Shown here: positions 24,522 through 33,530 of the stretch, in pieces
Layout: every line of letters begins with the position of its first letter
Numbering within the stretch: the first letter of the stretch is position 1
Origin: JAZDCJ01 sp036311985
GTDB lineage: Bacteria > Actinomycetota > Actinomycetes > Actinomycetales > Micrococcaceae
Reading direction: 5' to 3' (one strand)
Length of the DNA: 64,000 bases
Assembly: GCF_036311985.1 (NCBI RefSeq)
Contig: NZ_JAZDCJ010000027.1
Notes under the pieces: model-generated
What the model saw: the letters and a program-made list of their open reading frames with translations, nothing else
Databases searched by the model: none
What the model was told of the DNA's origin: nothing
Translations under genes and position numbers: made by a program

Positions 24522-25940
24522 ATGCCGCACCAGCCGTCACCGCACGTACCGCGCCAGCCCGGCGCGCTGGTCCGCGTCGTCGCCGCGGGCCGGGACCTCG
24601 TCGACTCCTTCGCCGCGAGCTCCCCCGCGCGACTGGCCCTCGCCGTGTTCGCCCTCGTCATCGCCGTGTTCACGGGCCTGCTGGCGCTGCCGGCCGCTTC
24701 CTCCACCGGGACATTCACCCCGCTCCACGACGCCCTGTTCACGGCCGTGTCCGCCGTGTGCGTCACAGGGCTCACCGTGGTCTCGACGGCCGCGCACTGG
24801 TCCTTCTTCGGGCAGGTCGTCATCCTCGTCGGCGTCTTCGTGGGCGGCCTCGGGATCCTGACCGTGGCGTCGATCCTCTCGATGGCGGTGAGCAGGCGGC
24901 TGGGCGTGCGCGGCAAGCTGCTGGCCCAGGAGGCCATGAACACGCAGGCCGCCGGCCGGCTCGGCGAGGTCGGCACGCTGCTGCGGATCGTCATCACGAC
25001 CTCGGTGGCCATCGAAGTGCTCCTGGCGGTGATGCTCGTCCCCCGTTTCCTGGTCCTCGGCGAACCCCTGGGACAGGCCGTGTGGCACGGCGTCTTCTAC
25101 TCGATCTCCGCCTTCAACAACGCCGGATTCACGCCGCACTCCGACGGACTGGTCCCCTACGAGACCGACCTGTGGATCCAGGTTCCCCTCATGCTCGGCG
25201 TCGTCATCGGCAGCCTCGGCTTCCCCGTGCTCATGGTGATGATCATCCTGCGCTCCAGGATCCGCCGGTGGACCCTGCACGCGAAGCTCACCCTCGTCGT
25301 GACGGGGATCCTGCTCGTGCTCGGCACCGTCGGCTGGGGCGCCCTCGAGTGGTCCAACCCGGACACGATCGGCGACTTGTCGCCCGTTGACAAGGTCATG
25401 CACGCCCTCTTCGCCTCCGTCATGACCCGGTCCGGCGGCTTCAATCTCGTGGACCAGAACCAGCTCGAGCCGGCCACCATGCTCGTCACCGACATGCTGA
25501 TGTTCGCCGGCGGCGGCTCGGCCTCGACGGCGGGTGGCATCAAGGTCACCACGATCGCCGTGCTCTTCCTCGCCATCATCGCCGAGGCCCGCGGCGACTC
25601 CGACGTCAAGGCCTTCGGCCGCCGGATCCCGGAGGGCACGCTGCGCGTGGCGATCTCCGTCGTCGTCCTCGGCGCCACGCTCGTCAGCGTCGCCACGGGG
25701 CTCCTGCTGGGCATCAGCGGGCAGTCCCTGGACCGCGTGCTGTTCGAGTCGATCTCGGCGTTCGCCACCGTGGGCCTGAGCACGGGGCTGTCCGGGGAGC
25801 TGCCCCCGGCGGGCAAGTACGTCCTCTCGGCGCTCATGTTCGCGGGGCGGGTGGGCACCATTACACTGGCTGCGGCACTGACTCTGCGCCAGCGCGACCA
25901 GCTGTACCACTTCCCGGAAGAGAGGCCGATCATTGGCTGA
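24522..25940 (+). CDS. TrkH/KtrB-family potassium uptake membrane subunit
   Basis: A 472-residue ion-conducting subunit with repeated M1-P-M2 modules. The selectivity-filter loops are visible as TAVSAVCVTGLTVVST, SISAFNNAGFT, SVMTRSGGFNLVD and SISAFATVGLSTGLS. It takes up potassium together with the cytoplasmic gating protein encoded immediately downstream, whose TTG start overlaps this stop by eight bases. The frame is open for more than 2.5 kb upstream, but only from the ATG at 24522 is the protein TrkH-like. Confidence 0.93.
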   Translation: MPHQPSPHVPRQPGALVRVVAAGRDLVDSFAASSPARLALAVFALVIAVFTGLLALPAASSTGTFTPLHDALFTAVSAVCVTGLTVVSTAAHWSFFGQVVILVGVFVGGLGILTVASILSMAVSRRLGVRGKLLAQEAMNTQAAGRLGEVGTLLRIVITTSVAIEVLLAVMLVPRFLVLGEPLGQAVWHGVFYSISAFNNAGFTPHSDGLVPYETDLWIQVPLMLGVVIGSLGFPVLMVMIILRSRIRRWTLHAKLTLVVTGILLVLGTVGWGALEWSNPDTIGDLSPVDKVMHALFASVMTRSGGFNLVDQNQLEPATMLVTDMLMFAGGGSASTAGGIKVTTIAVLFLAIIAEARGDSDVKAFGRRIPEGTLRVAISVVVLGATLVSVATGLLLGISGQSLDRVLFESISAFATVGLSTGLSGELPPAGKYVLSALMFAGRVGTITLAAALTLRQRDQLYHFPEERPIIG

Positions 25941-26604
25941 GAAGACCGTAGACCACAACGCACCGGTCCTGGTCATCGGCCTCGGGCGCTTCGGTGCCGC
26001 CGTCGCCGAGCAGCTCGTGAAGCAGGGCCGGGAGGTCCTCGCGATCGAGCGCAATCCCGCGCTGGTCCGCACGTGGGCCGGCGTCCTGACCCACGTCGTC
26101 GAGGCGGACGCCACCAACATCGACGCGCTGCGCCAGCTCGGCGCGCAGGACTTCAGCTCCGCCGTCGTCGGCGTCGGCACGTCGATCGAGCCCTCCGTCT
26201 TGATCGCGGTCAACCTCGTCGACCTCGGGATCGAGCACCTCTGGGTCAAGGCCATCACGCCCTCCCACGGCAAGATCCTCACCCGGATCGGCGCCAACCA
26301 CGTGATCTACCCGGAGGCCGACGCCGGCGTGCGGGCCGCGCACCTCGTCGGCGGGCGCATGCTGGACTTCATCGAATTCGACGACGGCTTCGCGATCGTG
26401 AAGATGTACCCGCCGAAGGAGACGCAGGGCTTCACGCTCGCCGAATCCCAGGTCCGTTCCAAGTACGGCGTGACGATCGTCGGCGTGAAGTCGCCCGGCG
26501 AGGACTTCACCTACGCCCAGCCCCACACCAAGGTCACCCGCCGCGACGTGCTGATCGTCTCCGGCCACGTCGACCTGCTGGAGCGCTTCGCCGCCAGGCC
26601 GTAA
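25933..26604 (+). CDS. TrkA/KtrA-family potassium transport gating protein
   Basis: A 223-residue cytoplasmic regulator: an RCK-N Rossmann domain with VLVIGLGRFGAAVAEQL and the ADATN turn, then a TrkA-C domain ending near residue 215. The size corresponds to one RCK module, as in KtrA or CglK rather than the double E. coli TrkA. It forms a ring on the membrane subunit and gates it in response to nucleotides. TTG start, overlapping trkH. Confidence 0.92.
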   Translation: MAEKTVDHNAPVLVIGLGRFGAAVAEQLVKQGREVLAIERNPALVRTWAGVLTHVVEADATNIDALRQLGAQDFSSAVVGVGTSIEPSVLIAVNLVDLGIEHLWVKAITPSHGKILTRIGANHVIYPEADAGVRAAHLVGGRMLDFIEFDDGFAIVKMYPPKETQGFTLAESQVRSKYGVTIVGVKSPGEDFTYAQPHTKVTRRDVLIVSGHVDLLERFAARP

Positions 26605-27094
26605 CCCGGGGACCCCGGAACGCAGGCGGGGGACCCTCGTCGGCTACTCCTTCACGTCGGTCAAGGGACGTCAGCGTCGACGCGTCGGTGATCGGTGTCC
26701 CGCCACTCGGTCGGAGCCGCCCCTCCGAGGAGGAGAACCGTCCCGACGGCCCACCGACGACGACGAAGACACCGTGATCGGGGACGTAGCGGAGAAACAC
26801 GAGGACTTCTTCACCTGGACGAAGCAGCGGGTCGTCACCGATTTCATACGATGTTCCGTCGACGTATCCACCTATCTGCCGCAGGATGAGATGATCTTCA
26901 GTGGCTGCCGCAGGGCGTATGAACCATTCGAGCACGTCCAATCCGACGTCGGACAGCGGTCCCGTCTCGATCACTTCAGCAACGCCCACGGTCCTCACCC
27001 GGCCGAGGACCACACCGGCGGCAACGAAGACACTTATCACCCGTGACGATGTGAGCATATCGACCCCGATTCTCGTCGAGCGCGTTGACGCCAT
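26534..27094 (-). pseudogene. Degenerate gene for a conserved hypothetical exported-type protein
   Basis: An open frame of 186 codons carries a coherent core (about residues 20-120): GRVRTVGVAEVIETG, ILRQIGGYVDGTSYEIGDDPLLRPGEEVLVFLRYV, FVVVGGPSGRF. This resembles small secreted proteins of unknown function in Gram-positive bacteria. No signal peptide or ribosome-binding site precedes it, and the frame runs 71 bases antisense into the trkA-like gene. G+C is clearly lower than in its neighbours. It is best read as a decayed, possibly imported gene, but a short functional gene is not excluded. Confidence 0.45.
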
Positions 27095-27286
27095 TGATGT
27101 CGTCCGGTCGCGGCTGATGGTCGGTCCGCGTCGAGGTGAATCCGTGCATCACTGCAGCGGAGCTCGAAACGCGGCCCACCTTGAAACAACCGCCACTAGA
27201 TGTCCACTGAGCCAAGCCATCCCAGGCAACATCCGAACGATTGGACGTTGCCAGAGCAATGCCAGCCAACGGTGACGTGGTGCGCC
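27095..27286. other. Low-GC gene-free stretch
   Basis: No convincing gene, hairpin or repeat is seen here. The composition matches the degenerate gene to its left rather than the proC gene to its right. Together with that remnant it makes a 680-base gap between trkA and proC. Confidence 0.6.
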
Positions 27287-28156
27287 CTATCCGGCGAGCT
27301 CGCGGCTGATCTCGGCGGCGCGGTCGGAGGCGGCGCGGGCGCCGCGGGCGATGATCGACGGGATGCCCGCGTCGTCGAACGCGGCGATCGCGCGCTCGGT
27401 GGTGCCGTGGGGGCTCGTCACGTTGCGGCGCAGCTCGGCGGGGTCCACCGCGGCGTCGTCGAGCATGCGACCCGCCCCGGCGACGGTCGCGCGCGCGAGG
27501 TCGCGGGCGAGGTCCGCGTCGAGGCCGAGCTCCTCGCCGGCCTTGGCCATCGCCTCGGCCAGGTAGAAGGCGTAGGCGGGACCGGAGCCGCTCACCGCGG
27601 AGACGGCGTCGAGCTGCTCCTCCGGGACCACGCGGACGAGGCCGGAGCCCTCGAAGAGTCCGACGACGGCGGCGACGTCCGCCTCCGTCGCCGCGCTCCC
27701 TCCGCTGAGTCCGACCGCGCCGCGGCCCACCATGAGCGGGGTGTTGGGCATGGTGCGCACGACGGGCTGACCGGGAGCGAGCGCGTCCTCGATCATCGCG
27801 ATGGTGACGGCCGCGGCGACGCTGACGACGACGGCCCCGGGGCGCAGCGCCCCGGCGATCTCGCGGCAGAGCTCCTGGATGCCGACCGGCTTGACGCCGA
27901 GGAAGACGACGTCGGCCCCCGTGACGGCGTCGATGTTGGCGTCCGGGGACTGCTCCGTGGCGAGGGCCTTGACGCCGGTGTCGGCGGCGAGGGCCTCGGC
28001 CTTGCCTGCGCCGCGCACGGTCGCGGTGATGGAGGAGGGATCGTGCCCGGCGGCCAGGATGCCGCGCAGGATCGCCCCGTTCATCGAACCGGTGCCGAGG
28101 AAGGCCAGCCGGTGGGTCGTGGTGTCAACGGGATAGTCGGTGCTGTTGCTCGCCAT
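27287..28156 (-). CDS. proC: Pyrroline-5-carboxylate reductase
   Basis: A 289-residue enzyme that makes L-proline from pyrroline-5-carboxylate with NAD(P)H. The N-terminal Rossmann loop is LAFLGTGSMNGAILRGI. The middle has VVFLGVKPVGIQELC and VVRTMPNTPLMVGRGAVGL, and the C-terminal family signature is VSGSGPAYAFYLAEAM through SPHGTTERAIAAFDDAG. The ATG at 28156 lies 32 bases inside the sugar-phosphate isomerase gene, so the two are transcribed together. Confidence 0.95.
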   Translation of the reverse strand: MASNSTDYPVDTTTHRLAFLGTGSMNGAILRGILAAGHDPSSITATVRGAGKAEALAADTGVKALATEQSPDANIDAVTGADVVFLGVKPVGIQELCREIAGALRPGAVVVSVAAAVTIAMIEDALAPGQPVVRTMPNTPLMVGRGAVGLSGGSAATEADVAAVVGLFEGSGLVRVVPEEQLDAVSAVSGSGPAYAFYLAEAMAKAGEELGLDADLARDLARATVAGAGRMLDDAAVDPAELRRNVTSPHGTTERAIAAFDDAGIPSIIARGARAASDRAAEISRELAG

Positions 28157-28961
28157 GCGGCAATTCTTCCACGGCCGCGGCCTCGAGGTGCCGGCGCGCG
28201 AACTCGAGCGTCTCCCCGAGCCACTCCTCGCGTTCCCCGGCGCCCTTGGCCTTGCGCGTGGAGACCTCGACGGCGACGACGCCGTTCCACCCGCTCGAGC
28301 GCAGGTGTCCCATGGCCTCGGAGACGGGCTGGGTGCCGCGGCCGGGGACGAGGTGCTCGTCCTTGCCGTTGTCCCGCCCATCGCACAAGTGCACGTGCGT
28401 CAGCCGCTCCCCGAGGGCTTGGAAGGCCTCGTGGGAGTCCATGTCGGCGATCGCCGCGTGGGAGAAGTCCCACGTCACGTAGTCGTACGGCTGCGGGACG
28501 GGGTTCCAGTGCGGCAGGTACATCTTGGCCTCGCGCCCGCGGGCCCTCCAGGGGTACATGTTCTCGACGGCGATCTTCACGCCGTACTCCTCCATGATCC
28601 GCCGGACGCCCTCGGCGAAGCCGGTCGCATAGGTCCCCTGCCAGCGGAAGGGGGGGTGGACGACGACGACGTCGCAGCCCACGTCCGCGGCCATCTTCGC
28701 GGAGCGCTCGATCTTGTTCCAGGCGCTGCCCCAGACCTGCTGGGTGAGCAGGAGCGTCGGCGCGTGGATGGCCATGATCGGCTGCCCGTAGCGGGAGCTG
28801 AGGTCCATCAGCTTGCCGGGGTCCTGGGAGATGTGGTTGCCGGTCACGAGGACCTCGACGCCGTCGTAGCCAAGGTCGTGGGCGACGGAGAACGCGTCGT
28901 GGACGTTGAGCGGGTAGACCGAGGCGCTCGAGAGGGCGACCGGTACGTGCTGCTGGGTCAT
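28125..28961 (-). CDS. Sugar phosphate isomerase/epimerase family (TIM-barrel) protein
   Basis: A 278-residue xylose-isomerase-like TIM barrel. Metal-ligand strands are visible as DGVEVLVTGNH, VVHPPFRW, IAVENMYPWRARG, VTWDFSHAAIADMD, HVHLCDG and VAVEVST. It matches the conserved actinobacterial protein that lies between ppx and proC (the Rv0498-type gene of mycobacteria). The substrate is unknown. Its start overlaps the Ppx stop by four bases. Confidence 0.82.
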   Translation of the reverse strand: MTQQHVPVALSSASVYPLNVHDAFSVAHDLGYDGVEVLVTGNHISQDPGKLMDLSSRYGQPIMAIHAPTLLLTQQVWGSAWNKIERSAKMAADVGCDVVVVHPPFRWQGTYATGFAEGVRRIMEEYGVKIAVENMYPWRARGREAKMYLPHWNPVPQPYDYVTWDFSHAAIADMDSHEAFQALGERLTHVHLCDGRDNGKDEHLVPGRGTQPVSEAMGHLRSSGWNGVVAVEVSTRKAKGAGEREEWLGETLEFARRHLEAAAVEELPHGEQQHRLSR

Positions 28962-29998
28962 GCTCTGTTCCCCGCTTCCTCGTCGACGACTCCAAGCTGC
29001 GGCACGGCGGGCTGCTGGCCCAGTTCCACGTGCCCCACCCCCACGCTACTCCCCAAAGGCAACGGCCCGTCGAACACGAGGTGGTCGAAGCGGCGCAGGA
29101 TGAGGCCCTCGCGCAGCGCCCAGGGGCAGATCCGCAGCGACTTCACGCCGAAGGCGCTCATCGCGGCCCCCGCGACGACGGAGCCGGCGAGCAGCTGCGG
29201 GGCCCGGACCGCGGAGACGCCGGGCAGCTCGCTGCGCTCCGCCGCGGTCATCGCGGCGAGCCGGTTGGTCCAGAGCTTGAGGTCCTCGAGCCGCAGCACG
29301 CGCTTGACGTAGGGCCCCTCGGCGCTCGGCGCGGCGCCGGTGACGCGGGCGAGCGAGCGGAAGGTCTTGGACGTCCCGGCGACGAGCGCGGGCTTGCCGA
29401 GCGCGCGGATCTCGGCCACGGGGCCCTCCAGCACGTCAGCGACGTAGTGCTTGAGCGCCTTGAGGTCGCGGATGGACGGCGGGTCCCCGGGCAGCCGGTC
29501 CCGCGTCAGGCGCCCGGCGCCGAGCGGCACGGAGCGGGCGATCGCCGGGAACTCGTCGGTCCCCATCGCCATCTCGAACGATCCGCCGCCGATGTCGAGG
29601 TCGAGGATCGTCTCCGCGCCCCAGCCGAACCAGCGCCTCACGGCGTAGTAGGTCATGCCGGCCTCCTGCTCGCCGCTGAGCTCGGCCAGGTGGATGCCCG
29701 TCTCGGAGACCACGCGTTCCAGCACGGCCTCGCCGTTCGCCGATTCGCGGATCGCCGAGGTGCAGAAGGCCAGCAGGTCCTCGGCCCGGTGCCGCACGGC
29801 GAAGCGCGAGGCCTCGTGGATGAAGTCCAGGAGCTCCCGCTGGCCCTCCTCCGTGATCGCGCCGTCGCCGTCGAGGTAGCTGACGAGCGACAGCGGCCGC
29901 TTGTGGGACGCGAACGCCACCGGACGCGCCCCGGGGTAGGCGTCCACCAGCAGGAGGTGGACGGTGTTGGATCCGATATCCAGGACTCCGAGGCGCAT
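28958..29998 (-). CDS. Ppx/GppA-family exopolyphosphatase or guanosine pentaphosphatase
   Basis: A 346-residue member of the actin-like Ppx/GppA family: MRLGVLDIGSNTVHLLLVDA at the start, FCTSAIRESANGEAVL, LSGEQEAGMTYYAVRRWFGW, and the phosphate-binding LDLDIGGGSFEMAMG. Actinobacterial homologues of this length hydrolyse short polyphosphate or pppGpp. It lies in a tight operon with the isomerase and proC. It is read 25 bases after topA stops, so it may partly share topA transcripts. Confidence 0.9.
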   Translation of the reverse strand: MRLGVLDIGSNTVHLLLVDAYPGARPVAFASHKRPLSLVSYLDGDGAITEEGQRELLDFIHEASRFAVRHRAEDLLAFCTSAIRESANGEAVLERVVSETGIHLAELSGEQEAGMTYYAVRRWFGWGAETILDLDIGGGSFEMAMGTDEFPAIARSVPLGAGRLTRDRLPGDPPSIRDLKALKHYVADVLEGPVAEIRALGKPALVAGTSKTFRSLARVTGAAPSAEGPYVKRVLRLEDLKLWTNRLAAMTAAERSELPGVSAVRAPQLLAGSVVAGAAMSAFGVKSLRICPWALREGLILRRFDHLVFDGPLPLGSSVGVGHVELGQQPAVPQLGVVDEEAGNRA

Positions 29999-30023
29999 GC
30001 CGGTGGACGCTTTCCGTGGGCCG

Positions 30024-32765
30024 TTACGTGGACTTGCCCGTGGTCCGCCGTGCCGGGGCCTTGCGGGCCGGCCGCTTGGCGGGGCCCTTGGCCCGCTTCT
30101 CTGCGAGCAGCTTCACGGCGCGTTCCCGCGTGAGCTCTTCGATGGCGGTGTCGCGGGGGACGGTGATGTTGGTGATGCCGTCGGTGATGTAGGGGCCGAA
30201 GCGGCCCTCCTTCACGACGATCGGCTTCTCGGAGACCGGATCCGCTCCGAACTCCGCGAGCGGCGCGGCGGCGGTCCGGCCGCCCCGCTGCTTGGGCTGG
30301 GAGTAGATCTCGAGCGCCTGCTCGAGGGTGATCGTGAAGATCTCCTCCTCCGAGCCGATCGACCGCGAGTCGGTGCCCTTCTTCAGGTACGGGCCGAAGC
30401 GGCCGTTCTGCACCGTGATCTCGACGCCCTCGGCGTCCTGGCCGAGCACGCGCGGCAGGGAGATGAGCTTGAGCGCGTCCTCGAGCGTCACGGTCTCGAC
30501 CGTCATGGACTTGAAGAGCGAGCCCGTGCGCGGGCGGACCTTCGCGGGCTTCTTCGGGGGCTTGGGCTTGCCGTTCTTGTAGTACTCGACCGGCTGGGCC
30601 GCGAGCTCCTCCGCCGTCGGCTCCGGGATGACCTCGGTGACGTAGGCGCCGTAGCGCCCGTCCTTGGCCACGATCAGCCGGCCCGTCTCCGGGTCCGTGC
30701 CCAGCTCGCGCTGCTCGGGGCCCGTGGACTCCATGAGCTCGCGGGCCTTCTCGGCCGTGAGCTCGTCGGGCGCCAGGTCCTCCGGGACGTTGGCGCGCTG
30801 CGGCTCGGTGCCCTCGGGCGATCCCTCCGGCACCGGCGTCTCGAGGTAAGGGCCGAACTTGCCCACGCGCAGCACGATCCCGGGGGCGATCTCGACGGAG
30901 TTGATGGCCCGGGCGTCGATGTCGCCGAGGTTCTCCACGACCTCCTGCAGTCCGGCGTCCTCGCGGTCCTCGCCGAAGTAGAAGGAACGCAGCCACGCGC
31001 TGCGGGCCAGGTGGCCCTTGGCGATCTCGTCGAGGTCGTCCTCGAGGCGCGCCGTGAAACCGTAGTCGACGTACTTGCCGAAGTGCTCCTCGAGCAGGCG
31101 CACCACGGAGAAGGCGATCCAGCTCGGCACCAGGGCTCCGCCCCGCTTGGTCACGTAGCCGCGGTCCATGATCGTGGAGATCGTCGGCGCGTAGGTGGAC
31201 GGGCGGCCGATCTCACGGGCCTCCAGCTCGGCCACGATCGAGGCCTCGGTGTAGCGCGCGGGAGGCGAGGTCTCGTGCCCGAGCGCCTCCACCCCCGCCC
31301 CGGTGAGTCCCTGGCCGGAGGTCAGCTGCGGAAGCCGGCGTTCGGCGTCGTTCTCCTGCTCCTCCTGCTCCGTCGTGTCCTTGCCCTCCTCGTAGGCGGC
31401 GAGGAAGCCGCGGAAGGTGATGACGGTGCCGGAGGCCGTGAACTCGGCCGTGCGGCCGTCGGCCGCGGTCCCAGCCAGCCGGACGGAGGCCGTTGAGCCC
31501 TTGGCGTCGGCCATCTGCGAGGCGACCGTGCGCTTCCAGATCAGCTCGTACAGCTTGAACTCGTCGGCGCCGAGCTGGCTGCGCACGTCCTGCGGGCGGC
31601 GGAAGGAGTCGCCGGCCGGGCGGATGGCCTCGTGGGCCTCCTGCGCCGCATCCGACTTGGCCTTGTACACGCGGGGGGACGCGGGCACCGAGTCGGGCCC
31701 GTACAGCTCCGAGGCCTGGCGGCGGGCCGCCGAGACGGCCTCGTTGGAGAGGAAGACCGAGTCGGTACGCATATAGGTGATGTAGCCGTTCTCGTACAGC
31801 CGCTGCGCCACCTGCATCGTGGACTTCGAGGACCAGCGCAGCTTCCGCGAGGCCTCCTGCTGCAGCGTGGACGTCGTGAACGGCGCGGCCGGGCGGCGCG
31901 TGTAGGGCTTGGTGTCCAGGGACTGGACCGAGAAGTCCGCCCCCTGCAGCCCCTCGGCCAGCGACGTGGCCCCGTCCCGGTCCAACACGACGACGGCGGC
32001 GCCGGACTTCGGCGTCTTCAGCTGCCCGCGGTCGTCGAAGTCGCGGCCCGAGGCGACGCGGGCTCCGTCGACGGCGGCCAGCTTGGCGCGGAACGACTCC
32101 CCCGCCGCGGTCGCGAACTCGCCGACGAGGTCCCAGTAGGACGCGGCGCGGAACGCCATGCGCTCGCGCTCGCGCTCCACGACGAGGCGCGTCGCGACGG
32201 ACTGCACGCGGCCGGCCGACAGGCCCGGGCCGATCTTGCGCCACAGCACGGGCGAGATCTCGTAGCCGTAGAGGCGGTCGAGGACGCGCCGCGTCTCCTG
32301 CGCGTCCACGAGGTCGGTGTCCAGCTCGCGGATGTTGTCCAGGGCGCGGGCGATGCCCTCCTTGGTGATCTCCGTGAACGCCATGCGGTAGACGGGCACC
32401 TTGGGCTTGAGCACCTCGAGCAGGTGCCACGCGATGGCCTCGCCCTCGCGGTCCGCATCGGTTGCGAGGTAGAGGGCGTCCGCGTCCTTGAGCTGCGCCT
32501 TGAGCTCGGAGACCTTCTTCTTCTTGTCCGGGTAGACGACGTAGTAGGGCTCGAAGTCGTTGTCCAGGTCGACGGCGAACTTCCCGACCGAGGTCTTCTT
32601 CAGCTCGGCGGGCAGCTCCTTGGGCTGCGGCAGGTCGCGGATGTGGCCCACGGAGGCATCGACGACGAAGCCCTCGCCGAGGTACTTGGCGATCGACTTG
32701 CTCTTGGCCGGGGACTCGACGATGACGAGCTTCTTGCCGGACTTTTCCTTGGCCTTGGCGGGCAC
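30024..32765 (-). CDS. topA: DNA topoisomerase I
   Basis: A 913-residue type IA topoisomerase that relaxes negative supercoils. The Toprim domain is KKLVIVESPAKSKSIAKYLG with the acidic triad in YLATDADREGEAIAWHL. The active-site tyrosine is in ITYMRTDSVFLS. The C-terminal third holds repeated GRFGPYL/YGAYVTE-type actinobacterial Topo_C repeats without zinc cysteines, then a Lys/Arg/Ala-rich tail that probably binds DNA. The GTG start at 32765 has GAGGAG four bases upstream. Confidence 0.96.
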   Translation of the reverse strand: MPAKAKEKSGKKLVIVESPAKSKSIAKYLGEGFVVDASVGHIRDLPQPKELPAELKKTSVGKFAVDLDNDFEPYYVVYPDKKKKVSELKAQLKDADALYLATDADREGEAIAWHLLEVLKPKVPVYRMAFTEITKEGIARALDNIRELDTDLVDAQETRRVLDRLYGYEISPVLWRKIGPGLSAGRVQSVATRLVVERERERMAFRAASYWDLVGEFATAAGESFRAKLAAVDGARVASGRDFDDRGQLKTPKSGAAVVVLDRDGATSLAEGLQGADFSVQSLDTKPYTRRPAAPFTTSTLQQEASRKLRWSSKSTMQVAQRLYENGYITYMRTDSVFLSNEAVSAARRQASELYGPDSVPASPRVYKAKSDAAQEAHEAIRPAGDSFRRPQDVRSQLGADEFKLYELIWKRTVASQMADAKGSTASVRLAGTAADGRTAEFTASGTVITFRGFLAAYEEGKDTTEQEEQENDAERRLPQLTSGQGLTGAGVEALGHETSPPARYTEASIVAELEAREIGRPSTYAPTISTIMDRGYVTKRGGALVPSWIAFSVVRLLEEHFGKYVDYGFTARLEDDLDEIAKGHLARSAWLRSFYFGEDREDAGLQEVVENLGDIDARAINSVEIAPGIVLRVGKFGPYLETPVPEGSPEGTEPQRANVPEDLAPDELTAEKARELMESTGPEQRELGTDPETGRLIVAKDGRYGAYVTEVIPEPTAEELAAQPVEYYKNGKPKPPKKPAKVRPRTGSLFKSMTVETVTLEDALKLISLPRVLGQDAEGVEITVQNGRFGPYLKKGTDSRSIGSEEEIFTITLEQALEIYSQPKQRGGRTAAAPLAEFGADPVSEKPIVVKEGRFGPYITDGITNITVPRDTAIEELTRERAVKLLAEKRAKGPAKRPARKAPARRTTGKST

Positions 32766-32877
32766 AACACTCCTCTAGCAGCCGGTGGCCCGCATGAGAC
32801 GCGGACCTGCACATACCTGCTCTAGGGTAGCGGCATCACGGCCGCGGGCCGCAAGCGGCTCCCGCGCCCCGCCCCGC

Positions 32878-33519
32878 TCAGGCCCCGGGTTCCGGGTGCT
32901 CCGGCAGGAACGAGAGCATGTAGTAGACGCGTTCGCCGTCGATCCCGCGTTCCGAGGGATCGGCCATGGCCTCGAACTCGTCGACGAGCGCGTAGACGCG
33001 GCGGACGAACTCGGCGCGCTGCTCGCCCTTGAGGAACACCATCCCGGTCGTCAGCACGGGCGCCCGGCCCGCGGGCGGTTCGATCCCCGCGCGGCGCTCG
33101 GCGTCGCGGCGGGCGATCTCCGCCGAGAGGCGTTCGCGGAAGGCGTTGAGCTGCACGTTCAGGAACGCGTTCTTCGCGGCTGTGGAATCGCTCAGCGAGC
33201 CGACGACGAGCTGGTCGCCGGCGGCCTTCCAGCGCCGCTCGCGGCCGTCGCCCTCGCTCGCGGCGCGCTCGACGTAGCCGTACTTCTCCAGCGCCCGCAA
33301 GTGGTAGCTCATGGCGCTCGGCGTGAGGTTGCAGCGCGAGGCCAGCTCCGTGGCCGTCCGGGTGGACTGCGACGCGAACAGCTCCTCCAGGACCTCGAGG
33401 CGGGCCTCGTGCGCGAGGGCGCGGATCGCCTGCGGGTCGCTGATGACCACGGGGTTCTCCGTCTGGCGACGGACTTCGGGAGTCCCGGCGTACTTCGCCT
33501 CGGATGTGTTCTGCGTCAT
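32878..33519 (-). CDS. ArsR-type winged-helix regulator
   Basis: A 213-residue regulator. Residues 25-95 form an HTH_20/ArsR winged helix (DPQAIRALAHEARLEVLEELFASQSTRTATELASRCNLTPSAMSYHLRALEKYGYVERA), followed by a helical C-terminal domain of about 110 residues. No metal site is obvious. TAAAGT lies eight bases before the ATG and overlaps the end of the methyltransferase gene, so this gene probably has its own promoter. It is followed by topA after 112 bases with no recognised gene. Confidence 0.85.
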   Translation of the reverse strand: MTQNTSEAKYAGTPEVRRQTENPVVISDPQAIRALAHEARLEVLEELFASQSTRTATELASRCNLTPSAMSYHLRALEKYGYVERAASEGDGRERRWKAAGDQLVVGSLSDSTAAKNAFLNVQLNAFRERLSAEIARRDAERRAGIEPPAGRAPVLTTGMVFLKGEQRAEFVRRVYALVDEFEAMADPSERGIDGERVYYMLSFLPEHPEPGA

Positions 33520-33530
33520 GTGGAAAAACT

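Noticed and set aside
21936..25940. A 1,334-codon plus-strand frame ending in the TrkH protein
   Set aside because: Only the last 472 codons encode a transporter. The rest is antisense to gdhA, the ArsR regulator and acuC.
26976..27269. A 97-codon minus-strand frame with several cysteines
   Set aside because: It has no ribosome-binding site and no motif. It overlaps the better supported degenerate frame in another phase.
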